Positions 51,173 to 61,358 of a stretch of DNA of 64,000 nucleotides are shown here, piece by piece. Position 1 is the stretch's first letter. Each line of letters starts with the position of its first letter. Source of the stretch: Heyndrickxia acidicola (GTDB lineage Bacteria; Bacillota; Bacilli; Bacillales; Bacillaceae_C); the NCBI RefSeq assembly GCF_001636425.1, contig NZ_KV440953.1:3096001-3160000 (forward strand), read 5' to 3'. Both the position numbers and the translations under genes were made by a program. Below the pieces are notes generated by a model that ran no database searches, had not been told where the DNA came from, and was given only the letters and a program-made list of their open reading frames with translations.

Positions 51173-51958
51173 AAATAGCTTTTCAAATAGATCTACGATA
51201 AAAAATCTCACTTCTACCTTTTGGCTATCGCTGCTGTCTGCTGCATATACTTGTGAAGCCTGTGCATTCGTATCTGGTTCAGACTGCGGCTGCACCGCTG
51301 GCGTTTTATTTATTGAAGCGTTCTCTGTTTTTTTATTCTGATTATTGTTTGCAGCTGATTTATTAGGATTTTTAACTTTTGGTTTTTGGCTTGCCTGCTT
51401 AACAGGCGCTGCTTGTTGTTTTGACTGTTCATCGTCCTCAAAACCTTTACTTACAGCAACTCCATTTGAAAAATCCAAAAAGCATAAAGGAGGATACAGA
51501 ACACACCACCAATTAGCTCCCTCTCCTTTTCCCAATGTAATGAGGACTGCTTGGTACATTCCAGCCGGATACAGATAGTCACCATAAAGCTTTGTAGGGA
51601 ACTGGACTTGGCCAAATTCTACCTTAACACTTTGGTGCATCTTTTGTTCAGCCATGACCCTTTTGGCAATTCTCTCAATCTCCGGAAGATGAGATACAAT
51701 TACTTCTTTTGCCTTTTCTTTTGAAGTTAAATCCTTCACCCATTTTTCAATAGATAAATTAACCGCATCACGAATTTTCTCTTTAACAGCCTGATCGGCA
51801 TCCTGATCTGAATTGGCCAATATCCTTAACCGGATGGCATCATGCGGAATCACAATCGATTCTTTCGCTGCCGCCTCTTGCTTAGGTATATATAAACTCA
51901 ATATTGTACCAATGGATAAAATTATAATATAAAGCCACGCTAATGTTTTCGTTTGCAT
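51170..51958 (-). CDS. spoIIR: Stage II sporulation protein R (SpoIIR)
   Basis: 262 residues from ATG 51958 (AAGGG about twelve bases upstream). One N-terminal membrane helix (LAWLYIIILSIGTILSLYI), then the SpoIIR domain with HDAIRLRILANSDQDADQAV and EGANWWCVLYPPLCFLDFSN. SpoIIR is made in the forespore and triggers SpoIIGA to process pro-sigma-E in the mother cell. Between the domain and the C-terminal VEVRFFIVDLFEKLF lies an unusual ~75-residue Asn/Gln/Lys/Pro-rich linker, so the protein is longer than B. subtilis SpoIIR (224 residues). Confidence 0.93.
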   Translation of the reverse strand: MQTKTLAWLYIIILSIGTILSLYIPKQEAAAKESIVIPHDAIRLRILANSDQDADQAVKEKIRDAVNLSIEKWVKDLTSKEKAKEVIVSHLPEIERIAKRVMAEQKMHQSVKVEFGQVQFPTKLYGDYLYPAGMYQAVLITLGKGEGANWWCVLYPPLCFLDFSNGVAVSKGFEDDEQSKQQAAPVKQASQKPKVKNPNKSAANNNQNKKTENASINKTPAVQPQSEPDTNAQASQVYAADSSDSQKVEVRFFIVDLFEKLF

Positions 51959-52052
51959 TTCCTGCACCATCCCTTCAACAATCAGTGTGGACATAAATGC
52001 AGGATCTTAAACTATCAATCTTAATTTTTTCACCACTTTTCCTCTTTTTCAT

Positions 52053-52219
52053 AAGGCTCTTTTCGTAAACTTTGTTGCTATGGGACACAAAAATATGATT
52101 TTAAATGTATGTTCAGTATTAAAACTTGTAAAGAGCTTACTAAAAGATGCCACGAAGACAGACAACCCACTTAATCATGTTTTGTACGAAAAGCCACAAT
52201 CTATACGAAATCAGCCTTT
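52053..52219 (-). repeat. MITE-like family A element, copy 7
   Basis: 167 bp from AAGGCTCTTTTCGTAAACTT to CTATACGAAATCAGCCTTT, internal TTCAGTATTAAAACTTG and AAAAGATGCCACGAAGACAG. Fills the spoIIR-prmC spacer. Confidence 0.82.
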
Positions 52220-52287
52220 CATAACCAGTACAAGAGCAGTTCAAAGCTTTTACATCCAGGCAGAGTCAGTCTTTTTCCTTTTTACAA

Positions 52288-52321
52288 CATAAGAAAAAAC
52301 CAGGCTATTCTAGCACCTGGC
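52288..52321 (-). terminator. Terminator of prfA-prmC, overlapping the prmC stop codon
   Basis: GCCAGGTGC-TAGAA-TAGCCTGG followed by TTTTTTCTT on the minus strand. The prmC stop codon TAG (complement of 52305-52307) lies within the hairpin's 3' arm. Confidence 0.88.
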
Positions 52322-53174
52322 AAAAAACCATACGATCCTTTTGGTTTATATCATTTACTACTTCAACAATACTTTCTGGAAATACTCTCTTAAGCATAGC
52401 TGCTACAGGAAGACCCTGGCCTGCTCCGATCTCGAATCCAATCAACGCTCGGCTTTTGACTGCTTTAGGGAATTGCTCCATAAACCTTCTATAAAAATTG
52501 AGCCCGTCCTCACCGCCAAACAACGCTTGGTGCGGCTCGTGTTCTGATACAACTTCTGACAATGTTTCTATCTCTCCATCTGGTATATAAGGCGGATTGG
52601 AAAGGATAATATCCGCTTTTTTTCCTTTATCAATTAGAGGCAATAGCAAATCCCCTTCTATAAAGGTTACATCCGCTCTCAATATTCCAGCATTTTCTTT
52701 CGCAACCTCTAAAGCAGCCGGAGAGATATCGATAGCAGAAGCTACTATTTCAGGGCATTCTAATTTCATGGTAATCGCTATGACCCCGCTCCCCGTTCCA
52801 ACATCAACTAGAGATAATTCCTTTCGGTCTGGCCAAAGTTTATTTTTGCGTTTTATAGCCTCAACAATTAACTCCTCTGTTTCCGGGCGAGGAATTAACA
52901 CGTTTGAATTCACATTAAATTTCCGTCCAAAAAACTCTTCATAGCCCATCATATATTGAATAGGCATACCTTTTGCATGGTTCTCTATAGCTTCTTTAAA
53001 AGGGATCCAAACATCCTCAGAGAGCTCCATTCTTATTTCGGCTAACAGACGGGCTCTACTAAACTGAAGATAGTGACAAAGAAGAATTTCTGCGGCATTT
53101 TCATCTCTTTGATGCTCTTTTAAAAAAGAAGAAGCCCACCTTAGGGCTTCATATATTTTCAACGGCATCTCCAT
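52305..53174 (-). CDS. prmC: Peptide chain release factor N5-glutamine methyltransferase
   Basis: 289 residues (or 287 from the second ATG at 53168, which has better spacing to GGAGG). Methylates the Gln of the GGQ motif of RF1/RF2. N-terminal helical domain, then an AdoMet-binding fold with VDVGTGSGVIAITM, the substrate motif SNPPYIPDGEIETL. TAATG overlap with prfA means translational coupling to its own substrate's gene. Confidence 0.95.
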   Translation of the reverse strand: MEMPLKIYEALRWASSFLKEHQRDENAAEILLCHYLQFSRARLLAEIRMELSEDVWIPFKEAIENHAKGMPIQYMMGYEEFFGRKFNVNSNVLIPRPETEELIVEAIKRKNKLWPDRKELSLVDVGTGSGVIAITMKLECPEIVASAIDISPAALEVAKENAGILRADVTFIEGDLLLPLIDKGKKADIILSNPPYIPDGEIETLSEVVSEHEPHQALFGGEDGLNFYRRFMEQFPKAVKSRALIGFEIGAGQGLPVAAMLKRVFPESIVEVVNDINQKDRMVFCQVLE

Positions 53175-54244
53175 TAGTCCTCCAAATTTTCAAGCTTGCT
53201 GGATTGATCCTCCATAATGAGGGCATCTATAATTTCATCAAGCTTTCCTGTAAGAATTTGGTCAAGCTTCTGGATCGTTAAACCAATTCGATGGTCCGTT
53301 ACCCGATTTTGCGGGAAATTATATGTGCGAATCCGTTCTGAACGGTCCCCGGTACCTACTGCAGATTTACGATTGGCATCATACTCAGCCTGTGCTTCCT
53401 GCTGGAACTTATCATACACACGCGCACGAAGTACTTTCATGGCCTTTTCCTTATTTTTAATCTGCGACTTTTCATCCTGGCAGGATACTACGGTTCCCGT
53501 AGGCAAGTGTGTTAAGCGCACAGCAGACATCGTCGTATTAACACTTTGTCCTCCTGGTCCGCTTGATGCAAAGGTATCTACACGGATATCCTTTTCGTGG
53601 ATTTCAACCTCTACTTCTTCCGCTTCAGGCAGAACCGCCACTGTTGCAGTCGAAGTATGAATCCTTCCCCCGGATTCCGTTTCAGGCACACGCTGTACAC
53701 GGTGGGCACCATTTTCAAATTTTAATTTTGAATAGGCTCCCTTACCGTTGATCATAAAGATAATTTCTTTGTAGCCGCCCAATCCAGTAGCGCTGGATTC
53801 AATGACTTCTGTTTTCCAGCCCTGTGCCTCTGCATAACGGCTATACATGCGATATAGATCACCGGCAAATAAAGCCGCCTCATCTCCGCCGGCAGCTCCG
53901 CGAATTTCCATGATAACGTTCTTATCGTCATTCGGATCTTTTGGAATAAGCAGGATTTTCAACCTGGCCTCTAATTCTTCAATCTGGCCCTCAAGCTCAT
54001 TGATCTCTTCCTTAACCATTTCCTTCATATCCGGGTCCAGTTTTTCTTCAAGCATTGCTTTTGCATCATTGTACTGCTGCTCAACATCTTTATATTCACG
54101 GTAAACCTGTACAGTTTCCTGGATATCAGACTGTTCCTTAGAATAATCTCTCAGCTTTTTTGGATTGTTTACGATTTCAGGATCGCTTAATAACTCATTC
54201 AGCTTATCGTAACGATCTTCAACCGCTTGTAAACGGTCAAACAT
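53174..54244 (-). CDS. prfA: Peptide chain release factor 1
   Basis: 356 residues from ATG 54244 ([18 protein letters not shown]), six bases after GAGGTG; sixteen extra in-frame codons upstream are rejected. Terminates translation at UAA/UAG. The GGQ loop [15 protein letters not shown] reaches the peptidyl-transferase centre; the codon-reading motif is PET in [15 protein letters not shown], an RF1-type P-x-T. Confidence 0.97.
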   Translation of the reverse strand: MFDRLQAVEDRYDKLNELLSDPEIVNNPKKLRDYSKEQSDIQETVQVYREYKDVEQQYNDAKAMLEEKLDPDMKEMVKEEINELEGQIEELEARLKILLIPKDPNDDKNVIMEIRGAAGGDEAALFAGDLYRMYSRYAEAQGWKTEVIESSATGLGGYKEIIFMINGKGAYSKLKFENGAHRVQRVPETESGGRIHTSTATVAVLPEAEEVEVEIHEKDIRVDTFASSGPGGQSVNTTMSAVRLTHLPTGTVVSCQDEKSQIKNKEKAMKVLRARVYDKFQQEAQAEYDANRKSAVGTGDRSERIRTYNFPQNRVTDHRIGLTIQKLDQILTGKLDEIIDALIMEDQSSKLENLED

Positions 54245-54337
54245 ATCTTTCACCTCGTCGTCCTGTATCTTAGTTATATTTTTTAGCTGCATTAGTCAAT
54301 GCTGTTGAAAGCATTCGGATTTACAGATAGCCTTAGA

Positions 54338-54451
54338 AATCACGAAAAGCGCAAACGTCTTGCTTATAGGAGTACGGATTTTGCAGCTGAGATAAAAGAA
54401 ACTAGATGTTGACTTATCGCAGGGAGGAGACGCAGAAATCCGCTAGAAAGC
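54338..54451 (+). repeat. Family D repeat, degraded copy
   Basis: AAAAGCGCAAACGTCTTGCT to GACGCAGAAATCCGCTAGAA; inner segment GTACGGATTTTGCAGCTGAG, TGTTGACTTATCGCAGGGAG. Confidence 0.6.
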
Positions 54452-54610
54452 TGCATTGGTTAAATACTTTCTTATCCTTGAACAAAAGGCTATCGCTCTC
54501 TTACTCTCTTCAGTACTCACTGACAAAGCTACTTTTAGCAGTATATCTATATTTAGTCCATAATAGTACCATTATAGTATACACCACACCCACCGTAAAG
54601 CAATGGCAAC

Positions 54611-54922
54611 AGAAAAGCGAAAGCGTCTTGCTCATCGGCGTACGGATTTCAGAGTCTCAGACTGAGATAAAGGAAACACAGCGAGGCCGTTCACGTGCTG
54701 ATGTTGACTTATCGTAGGGAGAAGACGGAGAAATCCGATAGCCGATAGGCGCTGGAGCTGGACAAAGAAAAGCGATAGAGCCTTGCTCATCGGCGCACGG
54801 ATTTCAGAGTCTCAGACTGAGATAAAGGAAACACAGCGAGACCGTTCACGTGCTGTTGTTGACTTATCGTAGGGAGAAGACGGAGAAATCCGCTAGCCGA
54901 TAGGCGCTGGAGCTGGACAGAG
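54611..54922 (+). repeat. Two tandem family D repeats, 155-bp period
   Basis: Units start at 54613 and 54768 and differ at only about ten positions by eye. Each runs from AAAAGCGA(A/T)AG to GATAGGCGCTGGAGCTGGAC, with inner arms TACGGATTTC / GAAATCCG and the stretch GAGATAAAGGAAACACAGCG. Recent duplication is likely. With the copy at 54338 they account for the 54245-54956 spacer. Confidence 0.85.
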
Positions 54923-54956
54923 ACTATATTTAGTTAATAAAAAAGTTTATTCTTCC

Positions 54957-54992
54957 TATAAAAAATGCCAGTTCTATCAGAAAACCGGCATT
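54957..54992 (-). terminator. Terminator of the lipoprotein gene
   Basis: AAATGCCGGTTTTCTGATAG-AACTGGCATT then TTTTTATA on the minus strand. Confidence 0.85.
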
Positions 54993-55002
54993 TGCATTTA
55001 CC

Positions 55003-55383
55003 TCAATTAACTTTCACATTTATTTTAAATTGCGGAATCGCCTGGACGAGTTTTTCATGGATCCTGGCAGCCTCTTTAAGCTTTGCATGATTAGAAAGAT
55101 CTTTGTTGGCTCTAACCACTACCCACATCTGGTTTCCATTAATCCATACAGAGTCAGGAATATATCCAGGAATGGAGCGAACCACCTTTTTAGCCTCCAT
55201 TATGTCTGTACCGATTGTAGGGCTATTTTCTACAAGCTCAACTTGGTTCTGCTGTTTCTTACCGCTCACTGTATTCTTTACATTTCGATAAGGGCTTTCT
55301 GCATTTTCCTTCTTGTTCTGCATGCCACAACCATTCAAAAGAAACATAGCCAAGCAAAAAAAGACAAATCCCACTTTAAACAT
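55003..55383 (-). CDS. YhcN/YlaJ-like sporulation lipoprotein
   Basis: 126 residues. Signal peptide with lipobox LLNGC (MFKVGFVFFCLAMFLLNGCG), then a short polar linker and a compact domain (GTDIMEAKKVVRSIPGYIPD, VVVRANKDLSNHAKLKEA, VQAIPQFKINVKVN) of the YhcN/YlaJ type. Such proteins associate with spore membranes; exact role unknown. ATG 55383 behind AGGAGG. Not in the standard B. subtilis prfA-tdk order as far as I recall. Confidence 0.8.
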   Translation of the reverse strand: MFKVGFVFFCLAMFLLNGCGMQNKKENAESPYRNVKNTVSGKKQQNQVELVENSPTIGTDIMEAKKVVRSIPGYIPDSVWINGNQMWVVVRANKDLSNHAKLKEAARIHEKLVQAIPQFKINVKVN

Positions 55384-55489
55384 TTCAGCACCTCCTGCGG
55401 TTAGCTTTCCGCAAAATACTTGCTTTATGTTAAAAAGGACTTGTCTTTTTATAGGCGCTTTTTCGTAAACTAAAATTGCTATTTAAAAT

Positions 55490-55541
55490 AAGGACTCTGT
55501 TAAATTTCTACGTTGATAACTGCTCGTTATTTAACAAAGCT
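55490..55541. repeat. Family E deletion derivative (52 bp)
   Basis: GGACTCTGTTAAATTTCTAC, GTTGATAACTGCTCGTTATT and TTAACAAAGCT: terminal parts of family E without the centre. It is inserted within a family A-like context, since a family A left end lies at 55452-55480. Confidence 0.55.
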
Positions 55542-55705
55542 GTTTTCGCATAGATTGTTGCTTTTCGCACAAGTGTTAATTCCGTAATAAGTGGGGAACC
55601 GTGGCATCTTTTCGTCTTCAGTCATTTTGTTTCCAAGTCTGAACCCTGTGTATTTCTAGATTCATTTATACAAATAGCAACAAAGTTTATGAAAAGAGCC
55701 TTTAA
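55534..55705 (+). repeat. MITE-like family A element, copy 8 (longer variant)
   Basis: 172 bp from AAAGCTGTTTTCGCATAGAT then TGTTGC to GCAACAAAGTTTATGAAAAG then AGCC. The right internal part has GTCTTCAGTCATTTTG and TGTGTATTTCTAGATTC, found also at 12400-12520. Confidence 0.8.
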
Positions 55706-55801
55706 CAAAGCCAAAACTTAATTCTATGCAAGCTTTTGAACCATGGACATAAGAACTTGTACACGGCACGAAAAGCGGGAATTTATTGTAAAAGAACTGT
55801 T

Positions 55802-56419
55802 TCATTCAACGATCTTTGCTGCACCCTCTACATGAAGGCTTGTACCTGCAGGGACTTCGTGATGGTGCCTGCATCTTGCTTCATATGCTTCTGATGCACC
55901 TACAAGGATAACAGGATCGCCATATCCCGCAGGCTGTCCATTTATAAGTCTTTGTGTCCGGCTTGCAGGAGATCCGCAAACAGTGCAGACTGCCTGAAGT
56001 TTAGTCACCAGCTCTGCAACAGCCATCAGGTTTGGCATAGGTCCGAACGGTTCTCCCCTAAAATCCTGGTCCAGGCCAGCAAGAAGCACACGGTGTCCGC
56101 TGTTTGCTAATTTCTGCACAACCTCTACTATTTCCTCTGTGAAAAATTGAGCTTCATCTATAGCAATAACATCCACACTTGCAGTGATATAATCAAAAAT
56201 CTCTTTTGCCTTTTCAATCGGATGGGCAATGACAGACGTTCCGTTGTGTGAAACTACTTCTTCTTTACTATAACGATCATCCAACTTCGGCTTAAAAACA
56301 GCAATTTCCTGTTTTGCAAATTGAGCACGCTTAACACGTCTAATCAGTTCTTCTGACTTTCCCGAAAACATGCTGCCGCAAATTACTTCAATCCAGCCTG
56401 AATGATTCATAACATACAT
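55802..56419 (-). CDS. tdk: Thymidine kinase
   Basis: 205 residues from ATG 56419, twelve bases after GGGAGG. Phosphorylates thymidine in salvage. P-loop [17 protein letters not shown], Walker [11 protein letters not shown] (with the catalytic Glu), lasso domain and zinc ligands in [14 protein letters not shown] and CRHHHEV. Between rpmE and the lipoprotein gene. Confidence 0.97.
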   Translation of the reverse strand: MYVMNHSGWIEVICGSMFSGKSEELIRRVKRAQFAKQEIAVFKPKLDDRYSKEEVVSHNGTSVIAHPIEKAKEIFDYITASVDVIAIDEAQFFTEEIVEVVQKLANSGHRVLLAGLDQDFRGEPFGPMPNLMAVAELVTKLQAVCTVCGSPASRTQRLINGQPAGYGDPVILVGASEAYEARCRHHHEVPAGTSLHVEGAAKIVE

Positions 56420-56473
56420 AATTCGTGTTACCCTCCCCGATTGACTATACAAAAGACTTATTCAGATAAAGGT

Positions 56474-56562
56474 ATTACTCGTTTTTCAGCTAACCTGAAA
56501 GAAACATGAAACAGTTGTCACACACAAATAAGCTAAAAAACAACAGCGTCCTTCAACAAAGC
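56474..56562. repeat. Family E palindromic repeat
   Basis: TACTCGTTTTTCAGCT, ACATGAAACAGTTGTCAC, AAATAAGCTAAAAAACAAC then GCGTCCTTCAACAAAGCC. Confidence 0.6.
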
Positions 56563-56589
56563 CTAGGTAAAAACCATAATATTTACAAA

Positions 56590-56620
56590 TAAAAAACAGG
56601 CAAGCAAACTTGCCTGTTTC
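56590..56620 (-). terminator. Terminator of rpmE
   Basis: AAACAGGCAAG-TTTG-CTTGCCTGTTTTTT on the minus strand. Confidence 0.92.
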
Positions 56621-56675
56621 ATAAGCCTGTCATGCCGCTTTTTTAAGTGGCACTAGCAAGCTGTTTAATTTTATA

Positions 56676-56876
56676 TTATTTAAGACCGTATTTTTTGTTG
56701 AAACGGTCAACACGACCATCTGCAGAAGCGAATTTTTGACGGCCAGTGTAGAATGGATGACATTCTGAACATACCTCTACAGTCAACTTATCTTTTACAG
56801 AACCAGTTTCAAACTCGTTACCACAAGCACATTTAACCATAATTTTTTTGTAACCTGGATGAATTCCTGCTTTCAT
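56676..56876 (-). CDS. rpmE: 50S ribosomal protein L31, zinc-binding type
   Basis: 66 residues from ATG 56876 (GAAGGAG eight bases upstream). [20 protein letters not shown], then [16 protein letters not shown]: four cysteines (C-x-C and C-x2-C) show the zinc-containing C+ paralogue, which Bacillus replaces with the Zn-free YtiA form when zinc is scarce. Downstream of rho. Confidence 0.97.
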   Translation of the reverse strand: MKAGIHPGYKKIMVKCACGNEFETGSVKDKLTVEVCSECHPFYTGRQKFASADGRVDRFNKKYGLK

Positions 56877-57059
56877 TCTTTTCATCTCCTTCACGCCCTG
56901 AATCATTCGAAACAGAGTTATATATAGTTCTATGCGTATAGAACCGCTATAGTATTCAATAACATACTGTAACTATTATAACCATTTACACTATAAATTG
57001 CAATAGGACATGCATAGTTTACAAATCCATTTTTTTGAAACCAACGGAAAAGAAGCTTT

Positions 57060-58340
57060 TTACATTCTTCTTCCAGCCCCTGCACCCTTAGGTTCTGCTG
57101 AAAGCACTTCAAAAAACTCTTCATTCGTTTTTGTCTGACGAAGCCTGCGGATAAATTTCTCTGCAAAATCAGGTGAGTCTGACATGGACTTCCTAATTGC
57201 CCATAGCTTATCGAGTTTTTCCTTAGGTACCAACAATTCTTCTTTCCTTGTTCCCGAACGGCGGATATCAATGGCAGGGAAGATTCTTTTCTCAGACAAT
57301 GAGCGGTCCAGATGAAGTTCCATATTACCCGTACCCTTAAATTCTTCATAAATAACATCATCCATACGTGAACCTGTTTCTACAAGTGCAGTTGCCAAAA
57401 TGGTTAAGCTTCCGCCCTCTTCTATATTACGGGCAGCGCCAAAAAATCTTTTAGGCCTGTGGAATGCAGCCGGATCAATCCCCCCGGAAAGAGTTCTTCC
57501 ACTTGGCGGGATTACTAGATTGTAGGCTCTTGCCAGTCTTGTGATACTGTCCATTAAGATGATGACATCCCGTTTATGTTCCACAAGGCGCATCGCTCTC
57601 TCAAGTACCAACTCAGCTACTTTTATGTGGTTTTCCGGTACTTCATCAAATGTAGAACTTACTACTTCTGCATCAACAGACCTTTCAATATCCGTCACTT
57701 CCTCAGGACGTTCGTCAATAAGAAGAACGATTAACTCCGCTTCCGGATGATTTGTTGTGATAGAATTAGCAATTTCTTTTAACAGCATCGTTTTACCTGC
57801 TTTTGGAGGGGCTACGACAAGTCCACGTTGCCCAAATCCAACAGGTGTAATAAGGTCCATAATCCTTGTGGATAATTTGGTTGGGGTAGTTTCAAGGATA
57901 ATTTGCCTGTCAGGGTATAACGGCGTTAAGGCAGGGAAATGAACGCGTTCTTTAGCAGATTCAGGATTGTCACCATTTACTGCTTCCACATGCAGCAATC
58001 CATAGTAACGTTCATTTTCTTTAGGCGGACGAACTTTTCCTGATACTTTATCTCCATTGCGCAAATCAAAACGGCGAATTTGTGAGGCAGATATATATAT
58101 ATCCTCTGAACTTGGAGAGTAGTTGATCGGTCTTAAGAAACCAAATCCCTCTGATTGAATAATTTCAAGAACACCTTCCATAAAAAAGTATCCTTCTTGC
58201 TCTGCTCTTGCTTTTAATATCGCAAAAATAAGCTCTTTTTTTGTGAGTTTACTGTAATATGAAACTTTATATTCACGAGCTAGTGCATAAAGCTCTTTTA
58301 ATGTCATATTATCCAGACTCGAAATTGATAATCCTTCCAT
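57060..58340 (-). CDS. rho: Transcription termination factor Rho
   Basis: 426 residues from ATG 58340 ([17 protein letters not shown], as in B. subtilis MKDVSISSLENM). Hexameric RNA translocase. N-terminal helix domain, cold-shock-like RNA-binding domain ([18 protein letters not shown]), then the RecA motor with [14 protein letters not shown] (Walker A) and [16 protein letters not shown] (Walker B). Ends GAGAGRRM. A long AT-rich leader lies upstream. Confidence 0.97.
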   Translation of the reverse strand: MEGLSISSLDNMTLKELYALAREYKVSYYSKLTKKELIFAILKARAEQEGYFFMEGVLEIIQSEGFGFLRPINYSPSSEDIYISASQIRRFDLRNGDKVSGKVRPPKENERYYGLLHVEAVNGDNPESAKERVHFPALTPLYPDRQIILETTPTKLSTRIMDLITPVGFGQRGLVVAPPKAGKTMLLKEIANSITTNHPEAELIVLLIDERPEEVTDIERSVDAEVVSSTFDEVPENHIKVAELVLERAMRLVEHKRDVIILMDSITRLARAYNLVIPPSGRTLSGGIDPAAFHRPKRFFGAARNIEEGGSLTILATALVETGSRMDDVIYEEFKGTGNMELHLDRSLSEKRIFPAIDIRRSGTRKEELLVPKEKLDKLWAIRKSMSDSPDFAEKFIRRLRQTKTNEEFFEVLSAEPKGAGAGRRM

Positions 58341-58849
58341 ATCTACACCACACTTTTTAAATTTCACTGCAAAAAAATAAGTTACTTCTTTCATTTATAA
58401 AAGGAAAAATATATTTGAAAATTGAGAAGATTAAGAAACAAACGGGGTGCAAAAAAGTGCATAATTCATATTAAAACATTATCTATTTTAACCACAATTT
58501 TTACAAAGAATCAATATTAGTAAGGAAGAAATTTTTGTTATTCCTAAAAAAAACTTTTTTTGGACGAAGTTTGATAAATTTTTTCATAGATGGGAAACTT
58601 TTCAGATCTCTGGCAGTTATGAGGATTCTATTTTAAGATATTTTTGCGGCTGCATCCCCGGAAGTACTATCACGAAAAGCAGATGTGGTAGTTTAAAATG
58701 AATCATTTTCTTATTCGTGGAGGTCCACTCTTTAATTTTTTAGCTCAAAGTCATAAGTTAATCCGCCTGAGAAGTTAAAAGTCAATCCTCTAAGGGCGAC
58801 TTAACTGATGCTGGCCGACTATCATCGGATGCCTTTTGTTTATCTATTA
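58341..58849. other. Intergenic region upstream of rho, no recognised gene
   Basis: About 500 bases of AT-rich sequence up to a family D element. It must contain the rho promoter. I saw a weak inverted region AAAAAAACTTTTTTT near 58545-58560 but no clear attenuator. Confidence 0.45.
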
Positions 58850-58975
58850 TGTCCAGCTACAAGCGCTATCGGCTCGAGGACATAAGACATTCGGCTAAAA
58901 GGTTAAAGTACAAACCTTTATAGCGAATGTCTTATGCTGGTCGCCGATTTCCGAGCGCCTTTCGCTTTTCTACCT
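58850..58975 (-). repeat. Family D repeat with inner hairpin, second arm type
   Basis: Read on the minus strand: left AAAAGCGAAAGGCGCTCGG then AAATCGGCGACCAGCATAAG, inner arms ACATTCGCTATAAA / TTTTAGCCGAATGT around the loop GGTTTGTACTTTAACC, right CTTATGTCCTCGAGCCGATA then GCGCTTGTAGCTGGAC. Outer parts and loop match 27961-28130, while the arms differ but remain complementary. Confidence 0.8.
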
Positions 58976-59936
58976 ACCTTATTACTAAATTTGGTTTCTT
59001 TTTCAGGCTGTGCCTTCCTTCTATAAATCTGACAGTTCCTGATTTTGCCCTCATTACGACTGTGTGGGTTGAACCAAATGAGCCCTTAAATTGGACACCT
59101 TTTAACAATTCTCCATCTGTTACTCCAGTAGCAGAAAAAATGGCATCATCGCCGCGCACCAGGTCTTCCATTCTGAGGATTTTGTTAAGATCAATACCCA
59201 TCCCTTTACATCTTTCTATTTCCGCATCATTTTGAGGCATTAGCTTGCCTTGGATCTCGCCGCCAAGACATTTTAAAGCAACAGCAGCAATTACCCCTTC
59301 AGGTGCGCCTCCGACTCCAAATAAGATGTCCACACCTGTATGGTCAAAAGCAGTATTGATCGCTCCAGCCACATCTCCGTCGTTTATCAGCTTTATGCGG
59401 GCTCCAGCATCCCTAAGCTGAGCGATAATATGCTCATGTCTCTGCCGATTTAACACAGTAGCAACTACATCTTCTACGTCTTTATTTTTCGCTTTTGCAA
59501 CCGCTTTTAAATTATCGATAATAGGAGCATTAATATCTACACTTCCAACCGCTTCAGGGCCAACAGCGATTTTATCCATATACATATCGGGAGCATGAAG
59601 AAGATTCCCATGATCTGCAACGGCCAAAACGGCAAGAGCATTCCATCCTCCTGAAGCTACAATATTTGTTCCCTCAAGCGGATCTACGGCCACATCCACA
59701 CGGGGGCCATATCCTGTTCCAAGTTTTTCACCGATATAAAGCATCGGAGCCTCGTCCATTTCTCCCTCACCGATTACAACTGTACCCTTCATCGGAATTG
59801 TATCAAATACATCCCGCATCGCAGAAGTCGCAGCATCATCTGCCTGGTCTTTGAAGCCAAGCCCCATCCACCGTGCCGATGCCAATGCAGCTGCTTCTGT
59901 GACGCGGACTAATTCCATTGATAAGCTTCTTTCCAT
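58974..59936 (-). CDS. glpX: Class II fructose-1,6-bisphosphatase (GlpX)
   Basis: 320 residues. Hydrolyses fructose-1,6-bisphosphate in gluconeogenesis. Metal/phosphate motifs [18 protein letters not shown] and [38 protein letters not shown] lies in the substrate region. ATG 59936 behind GGGGGAGAG. Neighbour of murAB and rho, like ywjI in B. subtilis. Confidence 0.95.
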   Translation of the reverse strand: MERSLSMELVRVTEAAALASARWMGLGFKDQADDAATSAMRDVFDTIPMKGTVVIGEGEMDEAPMLYIGEKLGTGYGPRVDVAVDPLEGTNIVASGGWNALAVLAVADHGNLLHAPDMYMDKIAVGPEAVGSVDINAPIIDNLKAVAKAKNKDVEDVVATVLNRQRHEHIIAQLRDAGARIKLINDGDVAGAINTAFDHTGVDILFGVGGAPEGVIAAVALKCLGGEIQGKLMPQNDAEIERCKGMGIDLNKILRMEDLVRGDDAIFSATGVTDGELLKGVQFKGSFGSTHTVVMRAKSGTVRFIEGRHSLKKKPNLVIR

Positions 59937-60068
59937 CCTCTCTCCCCCTAAAAAACAAATTCAGTATCTCAAATGTTTTAAGTTCATTAATTGTATAACA
60001 CATTTCAATTTATTATAGCACAATTGGATTAAAATTGTTTTGTCCAAAAGAGAGGATTCTATTAATCA

Positions 60069-61358
60069 TTATGAGCTTTTTAACTGCTCCATTTCTTGTT
60101 GTGTAAGCCTTTCACGCCAAAGAGTCGCTCCTAGTCCATTAAGCTTCTCCACCAGGTTGCTGTACCCGCGATCAATATGCTCCACTCCTGTTATCTCTGT
60201 GATGCCTTCTGACATCAAGCCGGCAATCACAAGGGCTGCGCCTGCTCTAAGATCACTCGCTTTCACACGGGCTCCTTGAAGCTTGACTGGACCGCTGATA
60301 ATGGCTGAGCGCCCTTCAACCTTCACGCTGGCGTTCATTCTCCTCAATTCATCGATATGCTTAAATCTGCCTGAATAAATGGTATCCGTCACCACAGCAG
60401 AACCTTCTGCTTTCGTTAAAAGAGCAGTAAATGGCTGCTGCAGGTCCGTTGGAAAACCGGGATATACCAAGGTCTTTACATCAACAGCCTTTAGATTCTC
60501 GGACTTGCCAATAAAAATCTGCTCGTCCCCCGTTTCAATCGGAACACCCATTTCCCTGAGCTTGGCTGTAAGGGATTCTAAATGGTGTGGAATGACATTA
60601 TCGATAAGAACGCCGTCACCTACAGCAGCTCCAAGAATCATAAAGGTACCTGCCTCTATTCGATCAGGAATTATGGTGTGATGGCATCCATTTAATACAT
60701 CTACACCTTCAATTCGTATAATATCCGTTCCCGCACCCTTGATATTTGCCCCCATATTGGTTAGTAACGTAGCAACATCAATAATTTCAGGTTCCTTAGC
60801 AGCATTTTCTATAATTGTTTTCCCTTTTGCCTTAACAGCAGCAAGCATAATATTAATCGTGGCACCCACACTCACGACATCGAGATAAATTCTGGCACCA
60901 CGAAGTTCATCCGCCCGAAGATAGATGGCCCCTTGTTCATTCGTAACCTTTGCACCAAGGGCTTCAAAGCCCTTAATATGCTGGTCAATCGGCCTTGGTC
61001 CAAGATGGCACCCTCCAGGTAGTCCAATAACCGCTTTTTTGAAGCGCCCGAGCATGGCTCCCATTAAATAATAAGAGGCTCTTAGTTTTTTAACCTTTCC
61101 ATTCGGGAGCGGCATGGAAACCATTTTGCGGGGATCCACAATCATATCTTCATCATTTTTAAAAGTAACTTTTCCACCTATTTCTTCAAGCAAGGATTTT
61201 AAAATTTGGACATCTGATATATCGGGCAGACCTTCGATTGTCACTGGAGATTCCGCTAAGATAGTAGCCGGAATTAATGCAACAGCACTATTTTTCGCAC
61301 CACTTACTTTAATGGTTCCTTTAAGGGGATAGCCTCCTGCAATCTTAAGCTTTTCCAT
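60069..61358 (-). CDS. murAB: UDP-N-acetylglucosamine 1-carboxyvinyltransferase MurAB (MurZ)
   Basis: 429 residues; a paralogue of the enzyme at 29993-31300. [20 protein letters not shown] carries the catalytic Lys, and [20 protein letters not shown] the Cys loop. The surrounding order (fba, murAB, glpX, rho) marks it as the secondary isozyme MurAB. ATG 61358. Two MurA copies are normal in low-GC Gram-positives. Confidence 0.95.
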   Translation of the reverse strand: MEKLKIAGGYPLKGTIKVSGAKNSAVALIPATILAESPVTIEGLPDISDVQILKSLLEEIGGKVTFKNDEDMIVDPRKMVSMPLPNGKVKKLRASYYLMGAMLGRFKKAVIGLPGGCHLGPRPIDQHIKGFEALGAKVTNEQGAIYLRADELRGARIYLDVVSVGATINIMLAAVKAKGKTIIENAAKEPEIIDVATLLTNMGANIKGAGTDIIRIEGVDVLNGCHHTIIPDRIEAGTFMILGAAVGDGVLIDNVIPHHLESLTAKLREMGVPIETGDEQIFIGKSENLKAVDVKTLVYPGFPTDLQQPFTALLTKAEGSAVVTDTIYSGRFKHIDELRRMNASVKVEGRSAIISGPVKLQGARVKASDLRAGAALVIAGLMSEGITEITGVEHIDRGYSNLVEKLNGLGATLWRERLTQQEMEQLKSS

